Shown: positions 25,301 through 35,226, numbered from the stretch's first letter. The stretch: DNA of 64,000 nt from Siphonodentalium dalli (GCA_032622095.1 CP136061.1:213498373-213562372), one strand, 5' to 3'. A program made the numbers and translations. Notes: a model not told the origin generated them from the letters alone.

Positions 25301-25907
25301 ATTGGTTTTGTCTATATGCTGTCTGTAGAGGACTAAATCACATTTTTTCCAGTTTGTTCTTTTTTGTGAGATGTTTTCAAGACTATTTTGTATTTTTTCA
25401 AAGGGTGCTATTTTCATTTCGACTTTAATGAGCTCATGATCAGATACATTTGATGGAACATCGATAACTTGCATATTTGATAGAATTTTGTCATGTTTTG
25501 TGGACTCAATAAAATAGTCTATGATGGATTGTGATTTCCCATTATGATGTCTAAATGTGAATTCCGGGACATATCCATTGGGTATGGTAAGCTCATGGTC
25601 TATATAGAACTTTTTGAAAAGTTTGTCTTGCTCATTAGGTGGTTGTCTATCTAATGAAGCGTTCATATCCCCTGCTATTATTATTTTATGATCTGAGTAT
25701 TTTATCATAATAGCATATATTTTTTCCAGTGTCTCATTGTATTTATCTTTATCTTTTTTATCAGCCGAGTGAGTGTTACTGGGCATGTATGCATTTATTA
25801 GGCATATATTTGTTGGGCTGCTTTTGATTGTAATACAGATAATTCGGTTGTCACCATCTTCTTTAGCGTTGATGATTTTATTGAGATTTTTGTGCCATAA
25901 GGTTGCT
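22372..25907 (-). mobile_element. LINE (non-LTR retrotransposon), 5'-truncated, nearly intact ORF2
   Basis: A minus-strand LINE whose ORF2 carries an endonuclease, a reverse transcriptase and a C-terminal CCHC knuckle. The 3' UTR lies at about 22372-22670; I see no clear poly-A, so this boundary is approximate. At the 5' end LINE sequence gives way at about 25907 to a 65 bp segment that also occurs at 26259-26323, so the first part of the endonuclease is missing. There is no RNase H. The R1/Jockey/I-type architecture fits, but the clade is not resolved. Confidence 0.85.
22675..23115 (-). pseudogene. LINE ORF2 C-terminus with CCHC knuckle (frame-shifted continuation)
   Basis: This 146-codon frame overlaps the 3' end of the main ORF2 frame and continues it. 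It begins in the homopolymer region and contains KTWLMTDTYLLQ and a C-x2-C-x8-H-x4-C motif (residues 45, 48, 57, 62), the zinc knuckle usually found after the RT in Jockey/I/R1-like elements. The last ~80 residues are charged and helical in character. The two frames join at an A7 tract at about 23069-23075, where removing one A would make one continuous reading frame. The break is either a recent mutation or a homopolymer error. Confidence 0.85.
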
Positions 25908-25948
25908 TTAAGCATAAATACACTCTTAAACGCACATAAACGACCCAT
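23018..25948 (-). CDS. LINE ORF2: endonuclease-reverse transcriptase (frameshifted at 3' end)
   Basis: A 976-codon frame. Residues ~36-175 form an AP-like endonuclease: NAYMPS (52-57), GDMNAS (93-98), SIIDYF (141-146) and SDHELI (169-174), the catalytic Asp/Asn and Asp-His pairs. The reverse transcriptase spans ~470-700: NYRGI (489-493), LDAEKAFD (558-565), HQGIRQG (613-619) and CADD (657-660) in place of the usual F/YADD; the two catalytic aspartates are kept. These proteins nick target DNA and copy the LINE RNA in the nucleus. The first 16 residues come from a flanking 65 bp repeat, not from the LINE, so the ATG at 25948 is not the original start and the N-terminal endonuclease motif is missing. 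The frame is lost near residue 960. Elsewhere the frame is intact, implying recent activity. Confidence 0.9.
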   Translation of the reverse strand: MGRLCAFKSVFMLKATLWHKNLNKIINAKEDGDNRIICITIKSSPTNICLINAYMPSNTHSADKKDKDKYNETLEKIYAIMIKYSDHKIIIAGDMNASLDRQPPNEQDKLFKKFYIDHELTIPNGYVPEFTFRHHNGKSQSIIDYFIESTKHDKILSNMQVIDVPSNVSDHELIKVEMKIAPFEKIQNSLENISQKRTNWKKCDLVLYRQHIDKTNHLTQTTIHNNLEESIVKFGQMIISAAEKATPAKRHKKSSNGKKQWNPSIASAIQESKKAHYQWKTAGRPVDTNNPLKMAKMATKKKLRCTQRQQMAAERTQLYDEISQANASNDQVLFYKLINKQRLTKSVVTEYIEIDGHQYGAEQMMDGWFKHFKKLSEPKTADRFDDTFHKQVSADIEAIEQICRANTPSLEPVTLHEIKTIVNKLKLNKAADYAGITADHLKYSIEETAPIIMNIINTIYEKREVPKEIKIGILTPVPKKDKDPTKPGNYRGITISSIICKILEATLQDKLDNILLPSQNKMQRGFTQGTSPLVAGLMITEAYNESKDLNETLILETLDAEKAFDVVWHKSLLRKLFIDGIHSDLWLLVNSLHHEANTKVKWGGSYSSDILLHQGIRQGAKLSAMLYKRFNNDMLNQLSNNAAGFKIGTIDITAPTCADDVAILAKTTSDLQTLTSIVYNNSCKDRFAMNATKCEIVQMKTSTQKMNGEIKTVLGGTPVNIVGSTKHLGVERNPTNTPDIPKRITMDRRTLYSMMGTGLHGTNGISPVIAYQMWNTFVIPRMLHGIEILHMKKKDIDELERFQRKTMKQLQSLSTRTANAATNTLIGAIPIQGTIDLKITTFYINIAKTHNSAERDLAIRQLIMKNDNSHSWFIHVRDILSKYTLPDPLHIINTIHSKEDANKWKTICKKAIYQYWHDINDREFSSKTTLAMIKLQKNSSSKCHLVWDSSKYSPAATKKGYYKNMVDDRHLFTTNK

Positions 25949-26323
25949 TGGCGTTAAAATTAAATATCTAATGTCGTTATTTAACTGGGTCGGTGTTTGT
26001 TGTTCATTGCTTCGTTTTTAGGAAAACCATTGTATCTGTTTTGCGCATGCGCAAGTCACTTTCCATATTTGGAATTTCCATATATGGGATTTGTGTTAAC
26101 CTCAATACCGATCGATAACGATCAAGCTACAACATATAACCACGCAATTATCTTAGCATAAAAATAAGATATATTGTAATTTATGCAACTACGACCCTGG
26201 TAACCCTGATAACTAATAAAATATACCGGCCAATTCATTTTAAGATCGTTATTTCACTTTGCTTTAAGCATAAATACACTCTTAAACGCACATAAACGAC
26301 CCATTGGCGTTAAAATTAAATAT
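25903..26323. repeat. Exact 65 bp direct repeat flanking a ~291 bp segment
   Basis: The segments 25903-25967 and 26259-26323 (starting ttgctttaagcataaatac) are identical by eye. The left copy forms the junction with the truncated LINE and supplies the first codons of its frame. It is far longer than a usual target-site duplication, so a local duplication or template switch during insertion is likelier. Confidence 0.85.
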
Positions 26324-26589
26324 ACTCGGTATTTATTATATTAGTTTTTTTATTGCTCAGTATAGAGTTAGACCCTTGACACCTGTCAATATATTTGGGC
26401 TGAATTCATATGATGGGGTATTATTCCTCGAAATAAACAACAAAGCAGTCGTTACTTCGAAATGTCGTTTGGGCTAACATTTACACAAATCCTTCGCGTG
26501 TTCTCCTCAATTGGCACATAGGTTCTCAGTCGACACACAGGTTATCCCAGAAAGTGGTGTGAAATAAACACCCAAGGTTTGGGTGAAAT
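26324..26589. other. No feature seen
   Basis: Short unique-looking stretch between the 65 bp repeat and a family X fragment. Confidence 0.4.
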
Positions 26590-26990
26590 GAAGGAAGCCT
26601 TTATCTATTTTCATTATAATGATGTACTCTTGAGCGGCCATCCAATGTTCCCACGCAATTGCCCTTTCGTCTTTTCCACGTATTGTTTACGTGATAGACG
26701 ACACCTAGTTGAATCATATCATTAATGAATGCTATATGCGTTCACCGCTAGGCATGGCTCTTGTCTCTCAAATAGGTTCCTCTCAGACATCATATCGACC
26801 TGTTCATTGACGCGCAGTCGAACGTCAACTAGTTGACGGCGTTCCCGTCTAGCTACTGTCAACAATATTTAGAACATTTGATACACCGACGCTGTATCGA
26901 ATCCGAAATAGCACACCGGCAAACGAAAACCGTTGTGCCCACAAATCACAAACTTGAATGCGTGTGTCACCAGTTTAATTATTAATTGAT
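26590..26990 (-). repeat. Family X fragment (middle part)
   Basis: Collinear with about 33415-33990: shared phrases include gcggccatccaat, tttccacgtat, atatgcgttcaccgct, cgaa(t/c)ccgaaatag(c/t)acaccgg and caccagttta. At the point corresponding to the palindromic MITE in the 33 kb copy (after ccacgta) this copy is uninterrupted, so it serves as the empty site. Confidence 0.65.
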
Positions 26991-27444
26991 GGATTAACAT
27001 CGTTTTAGCCGCTAGGCCATATCACGACCAAGAACAGAATCGGGTGTTGAAAAAAGATCGCAGGGAAGCAACTGCGCAGTTAAATCAGACTGCGGATTAG
27101 ATTAAAACAAAGAGCTATAAAACAATACAATAACACAAGAGGAATATCTCCACTTGGAATCAGGAATATAAATTCAAGAATTGACTATAGTATGCAAGCG
27201 TACTATAACACACATAACTGTAGTACAAGACTACATAATAAATAGCAAATAAATAACACGAAATTATGAAAAGTAGCTTTTAACATTTGATTTTGCATTG
27301 ATAAGGTATTTATAATATTTGATGAATCGCGCGTGAATCTTTAGGACTGCGTCAGGCTGGCGGGTCTGTTGGTGAGACAGAATAATGTCATCTTTCATCC
27401 AACTGAGGCCTCAATGCACAAATAATGTTTGGTGCCTTTTAGTG
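26991..27444. other. No feature seen
   Basis: AT-rich sequence between a family X fragment and a MITE; on the minus strand it could hold more of the coding remnant discussed at 27936-28484, but I recognise nothing. Confidence 0.4.
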
Positions 27445-27935
27445 TTAAATATACTGGCGGCGTTGGCGGTGGGTATGCTGTTAAAATATTCACCTCCGTT
27501 AAAAACCGCCATAAACAGAAGGAATAGTAAGACATAGACATACTTTGTTCGTATGCCAATCAGAAATATGGCATAAACAGTGTGTTATTGTCAATTGTCC
27601 CCCTTTTTTATGTAAACAAAAGCGGAAACGTTACGTTACCTGGCCTTTGTTTAGATCCGGATATGGTAAACATAGAGAGCTTTATTTGTTACTGTTTTCC
27701 TGATATGGAAATAATAAAGAGCGTTTATATCAGTGTTGTGTGATTAGCCAATAGAATTGCGCTGTGTTATGTAAACAGAAGCACACCGTCTGGTACGTCT
27801 TGGCGACAATATACTGTTTACGCGCTGATTATGTTTGGCATATGAGTTGAAGTGTATATATTTTGGTGTTCCTTCTGTTGATGGCGATTTGAACAAATAT
27901 AAATATTTCCGCAACGAACGCCGCCGTGCCTTTAA
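27445..27935 (-). mobile_element. TTAA foldback MITE, copy 3
   Basis: Bounded by TTAA at 27445-27448 and 27932-27935. The right end GCCGTGCCTTTAA and the gaacaaatataaatatttcc stretch match the left arm of copy 1 in reverse complement. The paired core is at about 27675 (one word decayed) and 27712. It abuts, and appears to have supplied the stop codon of, the coding remnant at 27936-28484. Confidence 0.85.
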
Positions 27936-28484
27936 TCTTTCTGATCAAGCATCTGGTCAAATTTTGATAGTTCAAATATGTACCTCTCTTTCTGAGAGTC
28001 TAAACGTTGGAGAGACTTTGGCGATTTTTGTTTGGAAGCAACAGGCGATTTTTGTGGTTGAACATTATCATCAACACGAATAGACTGTGCTTCAGTAAAT
28101 GTCTGAACTTGAGTGGATGTTTGTACGCAACGGGTGCATCTCCAGTAGATGTTTCCGTGGCCTGTGATACAGGTTCAGCAGTTATATCAGTTATGTCAAG
28201 TTGTGTCGCCTGTGATACAAGAATGGTGTTTGTCTGTCTGTTGTCTGTCTGCCTGAGTGCTGGCACCAACACATTTCTGTCAAAACGACAGCAGAGTATG
28301 TTGACTATTTTCTGTATTTCTGCATGGAAATATGATATATGTTGCCCAGCCAAATACTGTTTAATTCTGAATTCATTGTCACATATTGGAGATGAAAGAT
28401 CCGTTGCAGCATGTGAACCTTGGGTGACACTCCACAGTTTCGAATGATCAGTAGGGGTAAATTTCTTAGAACAGAGTACCAGTG
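27936..28484 (-). pseudogene. Unrecognised coding remnant (host exon or transposon)
   Basis: The minus strand is open from about 28484 to 28007 in one frame and, after a shift near 28130, to 27936 in another. The sequence looks protein-like: a segment with KLWSVTQGSHAATDLSSP, then FHAEIQKIVNILCCRFDRN, then a Ser/Thr/Gln-rich tail, and in the shifted frame a Lys/Gln-rich stretch ending LSKFDQMLDQKD exactly at the TTAA of MITE copy 3. I do not recognise the family. It may be a disrupted exon or part of an unknown transposon gene. No start codon or splice site could be assigned. Confidence 0.4.
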
Positions 28485-29066
28485 TTTTCTGTCACCATGG
28501 GTGTGGTATGTTTATTGAGAGAAGGTTAGTTATGAATTTGTGGATTTTTAGAGGATGTCTTTGAGTTTTGAAAAATATTGTTTCAGGTGACCTTGACCCC
28601 ACCAGTATGAAGTAGTAGCGATTTCTGCGAAACAGTGGCTCCAGACACCAGCGTGACTTTTTAGCACCTAAAATTTGTCATCTGCATGAAAAATATTTAA
28701 AAAAAACTTACAGTTGTGAGAAGTTTGAAAATTTTTGATATTATTGTTAGGAAACGGTGTTCTTCCAGACAACATAGGCGGCTATACCATAGATTTTCTG
28801 GTTTTTGTGTCCCACGGGCCTGAAATCGCTTATTTTGGCAATTTTTGCATCAAAATTTCATTTTTCAGGCACAGTCAAGGGGCATAACTCTTGCTACCCA
28901 CATTAAAATGACAATTCCGTACCAAAATCTTTAAGTCTAGTATGTGCTCAACCCAGGTATATATACATTGTATATGTGTTGTGGGATAACATTTCAGTTA
29001 TTTTTCATTGAATTGATGCCCCCCTTATTTTGCACCAATCCCTGCAGAAACTGTGGAGTGTCACCT
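28423..29066. mobile_element. ~645 bp segment with 19 bp terminal inverted repeats
   Basis: GGTGACACTCCACAGTTTC at 28423-28441 is repeated in reverse complement at 29048-29066. TTG flanks both sides (28420-28422 and 29067-29069), a possible 3 bp target duplication. The interior has no long frame and contains caaggggcataactcttgc, a word I associate with interspersed repeats in molluscs. The left inverted repeat lies within the coding remnant 27936-28484, so the pair could instead be an inverted duplication of coding DNA. Confidence 0.6.
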
Positions 29067-29352
29067 TGACAGTTTGATAACTGTTTTGGTTTAGTACAAT
29101 CATTATGACCAGAAACAGCGTGCACATATGGTTTCTTTACTTTTACAATTTTCCTGGCCATGACCATACCCCTGACATTTTAAATATCGTAAGGGATTTG
29201 GAACATATGTAGACAAATCTATTTTCAAATAACCAACCTTCAACGTCAAGTAAAAGTGAAATTTTTTAAGTCAAAACATAACTATGCGAAACAACTTTTT
29301 AGTCCATCAACTGTCGAAGAAAATCTGCGAACATCAGTAACTTCCTGTGGTG

Positions 29353-29763
29353 TCAACTCAGCCAATATATCGGACGCGGGTTCTCAAAACTGCTCATTAC
29401 TATGCAATGTTTGTGAAGAGCAACCGTGACTGATGTTTGTGCAATAACTGTTAGCTGCAACAAAGATGGAACTTTCTTTGAACATTCATTCAGGAGAGAG
29501 CCATTCACTGACCTGGTCCTGATCGGTTTGACGTATTTCAATTGTCCAACAATACTTTGAAGTGTCTTATCAATGACAAATACAGAAGGTCTTGTAATAG
29601 TCGAGTCGAAGCTAAGAACCAAGTACTGAGGGAATACCCCAGCATCATTGGCACTAAGTGAGTCAGCGTTCTTACGATTACATGTAGGTAGATTTGATTG
29701 GTTTGAGTTGCCATATAAAGAGGAACAAAATCGACAACTAGCCCAGCAGCCGCAGCGGACTAC
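29353..29763 (-). pseudogene. Unrecognised coding remnant, cysteine-containing N-terminal part
   Basis: One minus frame is open from about 29763 to the stop at 29353 (about 136 codons). It begins with a cysteine cluster (VVRCGCWASCRFCSSLYGNS), followed by LPTCNRKNADSLSANDAG and a hydrophobic/charged region with QLKYVKPIRTRSVNG and LLNECSKKVPSLLQL. Composition and length suggest a real former exon or transposon domain. I cannot name it. It lies on the same strand as, and about 0.9 kb upstream of, the remnant at 27936-28484, so both may belong to one broken gene. Confidence 0.4.
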
Positions 29764-31039
29764 CCTTCAAATTCTGGTCGACCAAAGAATGGTACATAGC
29801 TGAAGAGGTGACTCGTTTTGGCCGCTGCAAAGCAGCCTCCCGATACCTCCACACAGTGAGCCGTGCATAAACAATACAGGATTCAACACCTAACTATCAC
29901 CAGAACGACCACAATGATACGGCATAGTTAGATGTGAAAACACAGAAAACAGTACTTCAAACATCAGACGAACAATACAGCAGATAACACAAAAATTGAA
30001 TCTGAAACACTGTGGAGAGCCTGTGTCAACATGTGGTACAAGCGCAGCGACGGACGGAACCTACGGACAGAACTTTCAATATAGGGAAGAAGACAATTTC
30101 CATTACGTAGGGGCAACACGATATACACCATACATAGTCACCCATGCTACATATCGAGATACGGAATACGTGACAGAGTGGTAACAGATTTGCACAGATG
30201 TAGCTACCTGACCAATTTACGGATTAGCGCGAGTAGAAATCGCCGAAAGATGACTATTGGAAGCTAATGCGGCGTGCGGACAAGAAGGAACGACCTGTAG
30301 ACGAATCATAGGATGACGTTCGCTTGACTGCGTTAGGTACGTCCCATCCGACCAGCCATGAAAAATGCCCCAGGCACCCCACATCAGAACAAGGTATAAA
30401 GTAACAAGGATTTTGGTAGCCATCATCAGTCATCAGCAATCAGCGAGCAGTGGTCAACGAACTCCGAGACACTTTGACGATAGCCCTACAGTCAGTAGCG
30501 TGCTTAGAAATACTGGAAAGCAAAACGATGGCAAAAAGCTTGTATTTACGAACGACGCATCCCAGATGTACCCGACGACAGCAGACGACTGGCCAATATA
30601 CTCAACTAGAGATCAACGACTCAACACATGAAGACACGAGAGATCCCCGATTCACGCAGACGAAAGGAAGACGCACTCAACTTATGAGGACACGAGAAGT
30701 CCCCGATTCGCTCAGACGACAGAAAGACGAACTTAACTAGGAGTAGACATACCGACGACTCGAAGATATACGATTGAACTGTTTGTAAATAAATGATCAA
30801 ATCATTTTAATGTCTGAACGTTATATGTCCCCCGTCTTGGCACAAGGCGCGACAACCGGTTTATTGAGCCGGGTCAACTCGACCACCCGTATTTAGGACC
30901 TAAGTGGACCGTGAGCTAAGCCGCACCCACATATCGATGCATCACACCCTACTACCACCAGGAGTCCTACACCACACCCCACGGGATGCAACCCACAGCA
31001 AACAGGGTGTCACATTAGGGGATTCTGACTCATAGGCAT
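29764..31039. other. No gene; GC-richer stretch, possibly an LTR relic
   Basis: This stretch is less AT-rich than the surroundings, has a short two-copy repeat around acacgag(a)gatccccgattc (about 30635 and 30691), an AATAAA-like gtaaataaatga at about 30788, and ends in GC-rich DNA around 30850-31010. It has the texture of an LTR but no second copy lies in the window, so this is only a suspicion. Confidence 0.3.
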
Positions 31040-31840
31040 ATCATACCACGGGCCCACACGGGGTTCGCCAATTTAAACGCGTCTTTTTCTTTCGAGTTTA
31101 TTTTATCAATGTCACTGAGTACACCTGCCATATCGATATCCCAACGATACGCCAGCTTTGTTCATTAGACATTTCATCTATGAGGGTGCCCCCATGCACG
31201 TTTACCAAATGCTGTTATGGTCCGCTAGTCCAAAGTGTCCTCGATTCCTGGTTTATGTTCAACGACGTTCTTATAATATCTCAGCAATCTCTCTGAAGCC
31301 AGAAAAACACATGTGTAGCATCCAGGTCACTGTTGCAACATGAAGTACAATCGTAGACATACTTGTATCACTTCTGGAACTTCGTGCCTCTTGTCATATT
31401 GCTTTGTTCTCTCCGTTCCGTATTTGGTCTTTCGGTAACACAGCAAAAGTTTCAGGCGCCCCGATATCAACTACCTTCTTTACAATCTCCATCTTGTTGT
31501 GGTTGTTAGCAAACTGTTCTGTATGCCAGCGTCTATGTTTCGCAAAAATAATGGACGCTTTCGACTATCGGTCGTATGCCATCTACCATCCGTTCGGGTG
31601 GACGCTGAGAATTTGTATCATACATACCAACTAAGTTCTCAGGCAGATTTGCTTCCTATACAGTTTGATTTATGTTAAAGGTTTTTGCTTTTGTTTCATG
31701 CTCGACTGTAAATAATTCGAGCATGGTCTTCGGTAGTTAGAAGTTGCATTCGAAACATGCACGAAATTCAGGCAATTCTTCGTATGAATACGTTCCTGGT
31801 CCATGTTGTCATTGATAGAACGCGAACTCTCTATGATTGA
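31040..31840 (-). repeat. Family X, second copy of its coding-remnant end
   Basis: Collinear with 33995-34750 from gagtttattttatcaatgt onward, about 70-75% similar by eye. On the minus strand both copies encode related peptides: HTEQFANNHNKMEIVKKVVD here against HTIQFVNDHNTMDIVKKVMD there, then a shared KDQIRNGE. Conservation at the amino-acid level across diverged copies shows this is an old coding region. Stops and frameshifts break it. Confidence 0.65.
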
Positions 31841-33034
31841 GCCTTGTATCGGATCTACCCGAAAACCCATTGTATACACGTATTTTTTCAAGGTGAAATA
31901 CCCATCATAAAAAAAACAATTATGATGTTCTAGTATTGTCGCCATTGAAAGCGGAGTGGACTCATGAGACGTCTACGATACTGCTTGTGTGTGCCATCCA
32001 CTGTCCATATTGTGGGAGGCGATACCACGAGATCATTATTTCCACATTTCCCACTTCATAGTGAGGGGGTATAATTATGTTTTCTTCATTTGAGTGCTTC
32101 CCCTGATTATTTTTATTATTGTATATCGTTTTGTACCCCCGTTCACATATTGGAAATTGTTTCTGTTCCAAGCAAGCTTTTTATGACAGCCGACCAAGTA
32201 GTTTTTCGAATTTCTCTTCACTTGCGTCACATTTATTTCACATTTGATTGCTAGTCTACGAATGACGATACAAGTGTATAGTGATTTTACTGTTTAATGA
32301 TTGGCCGTCAAAATCGTCAGTTTTGGTTTCTTATCAGATATGACTGAATGTTAAAATGAACGATTCGTGCTGTGAATCACTGCCGTACTCTCCAAATTAT
32401 AAATGGTGTGTACAATATAATGTCTTAATACCAAGACATGTATGTGCAAGAGATAGTTTTGTACAACTCTGACGTGGAATGCCTTGTTTTGGCAATCAAT
32501 GTTAAACTTTGGCTATTTGTCTGTAGTTGTATCTGTTCGACACGTCCGGCTTCCAACACTTTCTGTTTGGTCAATGACACGAACTATGTCATTGGTATCA
32601 ATCACCTTTAAACGTAAAGACCCGGGTTTGTATCAATCAACCAGTCATCGGCAATTATGAATAACTATAAGATGTATACATCGCAAAAACAATTTGAAGA
32701 TAGAGCCTGTTTTGTCCATGTTTGGAATGAAAGCCACGATCAGCTCATTTACAGGGATTTGGCTAGAGGTAATTTGTTGGGGTGCCCAAACTTAATCATA
32801 TTGTATTTCATTTTTATTAATTAATACAAAATTTAATCCAACATTCCCCTTTGCATCACAACGAATGAAGTTGAAACTGTGCAATTTAAACCTCACACTT
32901 CCCAACTGTCTTAACAGTCAAATATTTGACCCCCCCCATCTTCCAAAAACACCACGATCATCTGCCGTCGCCACGCCCCTCATTACATAATATAGATGAA
33001 TATTTATTGTACATTGTACAATTAGTCTATGACA
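31841..33034. other. No feature seen
   Basis: AT-rich unique-looking DNA; the C-run near 32930 is a simple tract. Confidence 0.4.
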
Positions 33035-34760
33035 TGGCAATGAAACAGCGAAGACATGCGTCGATATCCATCCTTGTTTCGCCTGTTGTAGGTTTAAAAC
33101 AAATTTCAGTGTGTTATCCGTGACCTCTTTTTCCCATGAACGAAAGAACTTCAAAATATCTGACATCTGTTTGGAACTTCCACCCTGGATACATTCAAGA
33201 GATTCTGTCTGGCAAAATGATTGTTTGTTTTATTATCGAAGAGGTCGATTGTTAAATCTTTATCAGTCGGGTCCGGGAGTGTCTGTTAATCCACTATCAT
33301 CAGAAAAAGCACGTGTTTATTAACACGTACGTTGCCAACTTGCTCCGCATCTTGTTATGTTATGTCAAAATGTTCGGTCAATTTGTACTGGAACCGGAAG
33401 CCTATCGTACGGATCACAAGCGGCCATCCAATTATCCCGTATACACTTGTCCTTTCCTTTGTCCACGTATCTACAGTAATGCCCTAAGTAATCGACCCCT
33501 TAACCACAGCATAATTATGGGTAACTTTTCAGGATTTAGTCGGAAATATGGCTTGTTGCCATTCATCGGAAAGCTCTTCCCGAGAGCTTTCCGATGAATG
33601 GCAACAAGCCATATTTCCGACTAAATCCTGAAAAGTTACCCATAATTCTGCTGTGGTTAAGGGTCGATTACTTAGGGCATTACTGTACCTGTTGTATTAG
33701 AAAACGGACTTTCTTTTATGTTGCAACGGATTACCTTCAGGACATCCATAATATCCCGAATTACACAAACGCGACCATCGATGTGATATGCGTTCACCGC
33801 TATAGAGTTTGATCTTGTCTCAAATTGTTTTCTCTTGGAAATTACAACGACGGCTAAGACAGCGAACCCGTGGTTTTAAAGAAGCTTTCCCAAATTGACA
33901 TGCCAATGCAATATCGAACCCGAAATAGTACACCGGTCAATGAAAACAGGTGTACCCTCAAAACACGGGCGAGAATGTCGCCAGTTTAAGCTTTTCTCTT
34001 TCCTTTCGAGTTTATTTTATCAATGTTCCTGTTTAAATATTCCACATCGACTGTCCTAACCAACGATGTGCCAAATTTTGCCCCGCTGAGCGAACGCGAC
34101 ATTCTGTTGAATAGACGTTACATCTCTGCTATGAGGATGCCACCACGTTTTGGCAAATTCTGCTATTTTCGCTGTCCATTCCAAGGTGACTTTCCGAATC
34201 CTTGGTTGTGTTCAACGGGTTCTTATAACGTTTTAGCAATCTCATTATCAAAATAAGCATCGTTGTAGTACCCAGGTCACTCCAGGCTCCAGGAAACCCA
34301 AAGTACAATTCTAGACATACTTGTATGACTTCTGGAATCCACGCAGTGCATTCTGCGAGTATTGGTTTGGTCATTTCCCCGTTTCGTATTTGGTCTTTCA
34401 TTAGCATAGCAAGATTACCTGGAGGCCACAATATCCATTACCTTCTTTACAATATCCATCGTGTTGTGGTCGTTAACAAACTGTATTGTATGCTAGCGGC
34501 TATATGTTTCGCAATCCACTGGACGCTTTCAACTATCGGTCGTACCATCTGTTCCGGGGAACCCTGAGAATGTTTGTATCATCTGTGTACCGACTGGGCG
34601 CTCAGACATTCTTCGTTCCTACATTTAGTTTTTATGTTGACGGTTTTCGCTTTCGTATCATCCACGATTGTAGAAATCGAGCATGGACTTCGGTAGATTC
34701 AAGCAATTCAGGCAGTTGTTCGCACAAATACGTACGTGCTTGGTCCCCATCGTGAGTCGA
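33035..34760 (-). pseudogene. Family X, longest copy: degenerate coding element
   Basis: This copy joins the parts seen separately at 13.5, 26.6 and 31.0 kb, giving a family at least 1.5 kb long. The minus strand carries coding remnants in order: DDTKAKTVNIKTKCRN, VRPIVESVQWIAKH, HTIQFVNDHNTMDIVKKVMD, KDQIRNGEMTKPILAE with LELYFGFPGAWSDLG (the 34129-34431 frame), VNAYHIDGRVCVIRDIMD, and FFRSWEKEVTDNTLKF with QGWISTHVF (32918-33166). I do not recognise the protein; it lacks RT, integrase or DDE signatures I can see. A palindromic MITE interrupts it at 33472-33687. It may be an unclassified transposon or a dispersed gene fragment. Confidence 0.5.
33472..33687. mobile_element. Palindromic mariner/Tc1-like MITE
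   Basis: Two ~105 bp arms form an almost perfect palindrome around a ~5 bp centre at 33578-33582; one indel (CCCC against GGG) is the only difference seen. The ends read TA-CAGTAATGCCCTAAGTAA and its inverse -TA, so a TA target duplication with CAGT termini, as in Tc1/mariner elements. It interrupts family X, where the 26.7 kb copy shows the empty site. No coding capacity. Confidence 0.85.
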
Positions 34761-35226
34761 TAATAAGACTAAAACGTTCTAATTTTCAGCACATTATCGA
34801 CCCAAAATGAGGGAATTCTAAGCAGATTATCTACCTAATGCAAGTTCTATCATAAGCAGATAATGTGCTGATTTTCGGGAGAACAGGCTGATTACTAAAC
34901 ACGTATATATTGACTTTAGAATAACTCATAAATGTGAAGCCGAAGGTCTTAGGAATATGTATGTTATATCATTGCCACTTTTGGGAAGTAATATAACTGA
35001 TTTGACGAGACAGCTTGCACCAATAAAGATCGTTCGTTATTGGAGCGTCCTCAACTGAATGACAAAGAGCGGAACTTAACCAATCTCTCTCGTCCAGGGA
35101 TTGGGTAGTCGTTTTCTGTATTTGTAATGATTGCACATTTTTTAGTATGTGTATTGTATTTATAATCAAGAATTATATATACCAAAGTATTGTATTTACA
35201 ATCAAATAATTTGAAAATTAGAGAGT
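34761..35226. other. No gene; small inverted repeat
   Basis: An imperfect inverted pair around cagcacattatc (about 34787) and gataatgtgctg (about 34859) encloses two agcagata words. Nothing else was recognised. Confidence 0.4.

Noticed and set aside
22130-26060. Target-site duplication of the LINE from the shared word tgcgcatgcgcaag
   Set aside because: The two copies do not abut the LINE boundaries and the sequences beside them differ.
29700-30900. Solo LTR
   Set aside because: It has LTR-like texture and an AATAAA-like word, but no second copy, no convincing TG...CA ends and no target duplication could be drawn.
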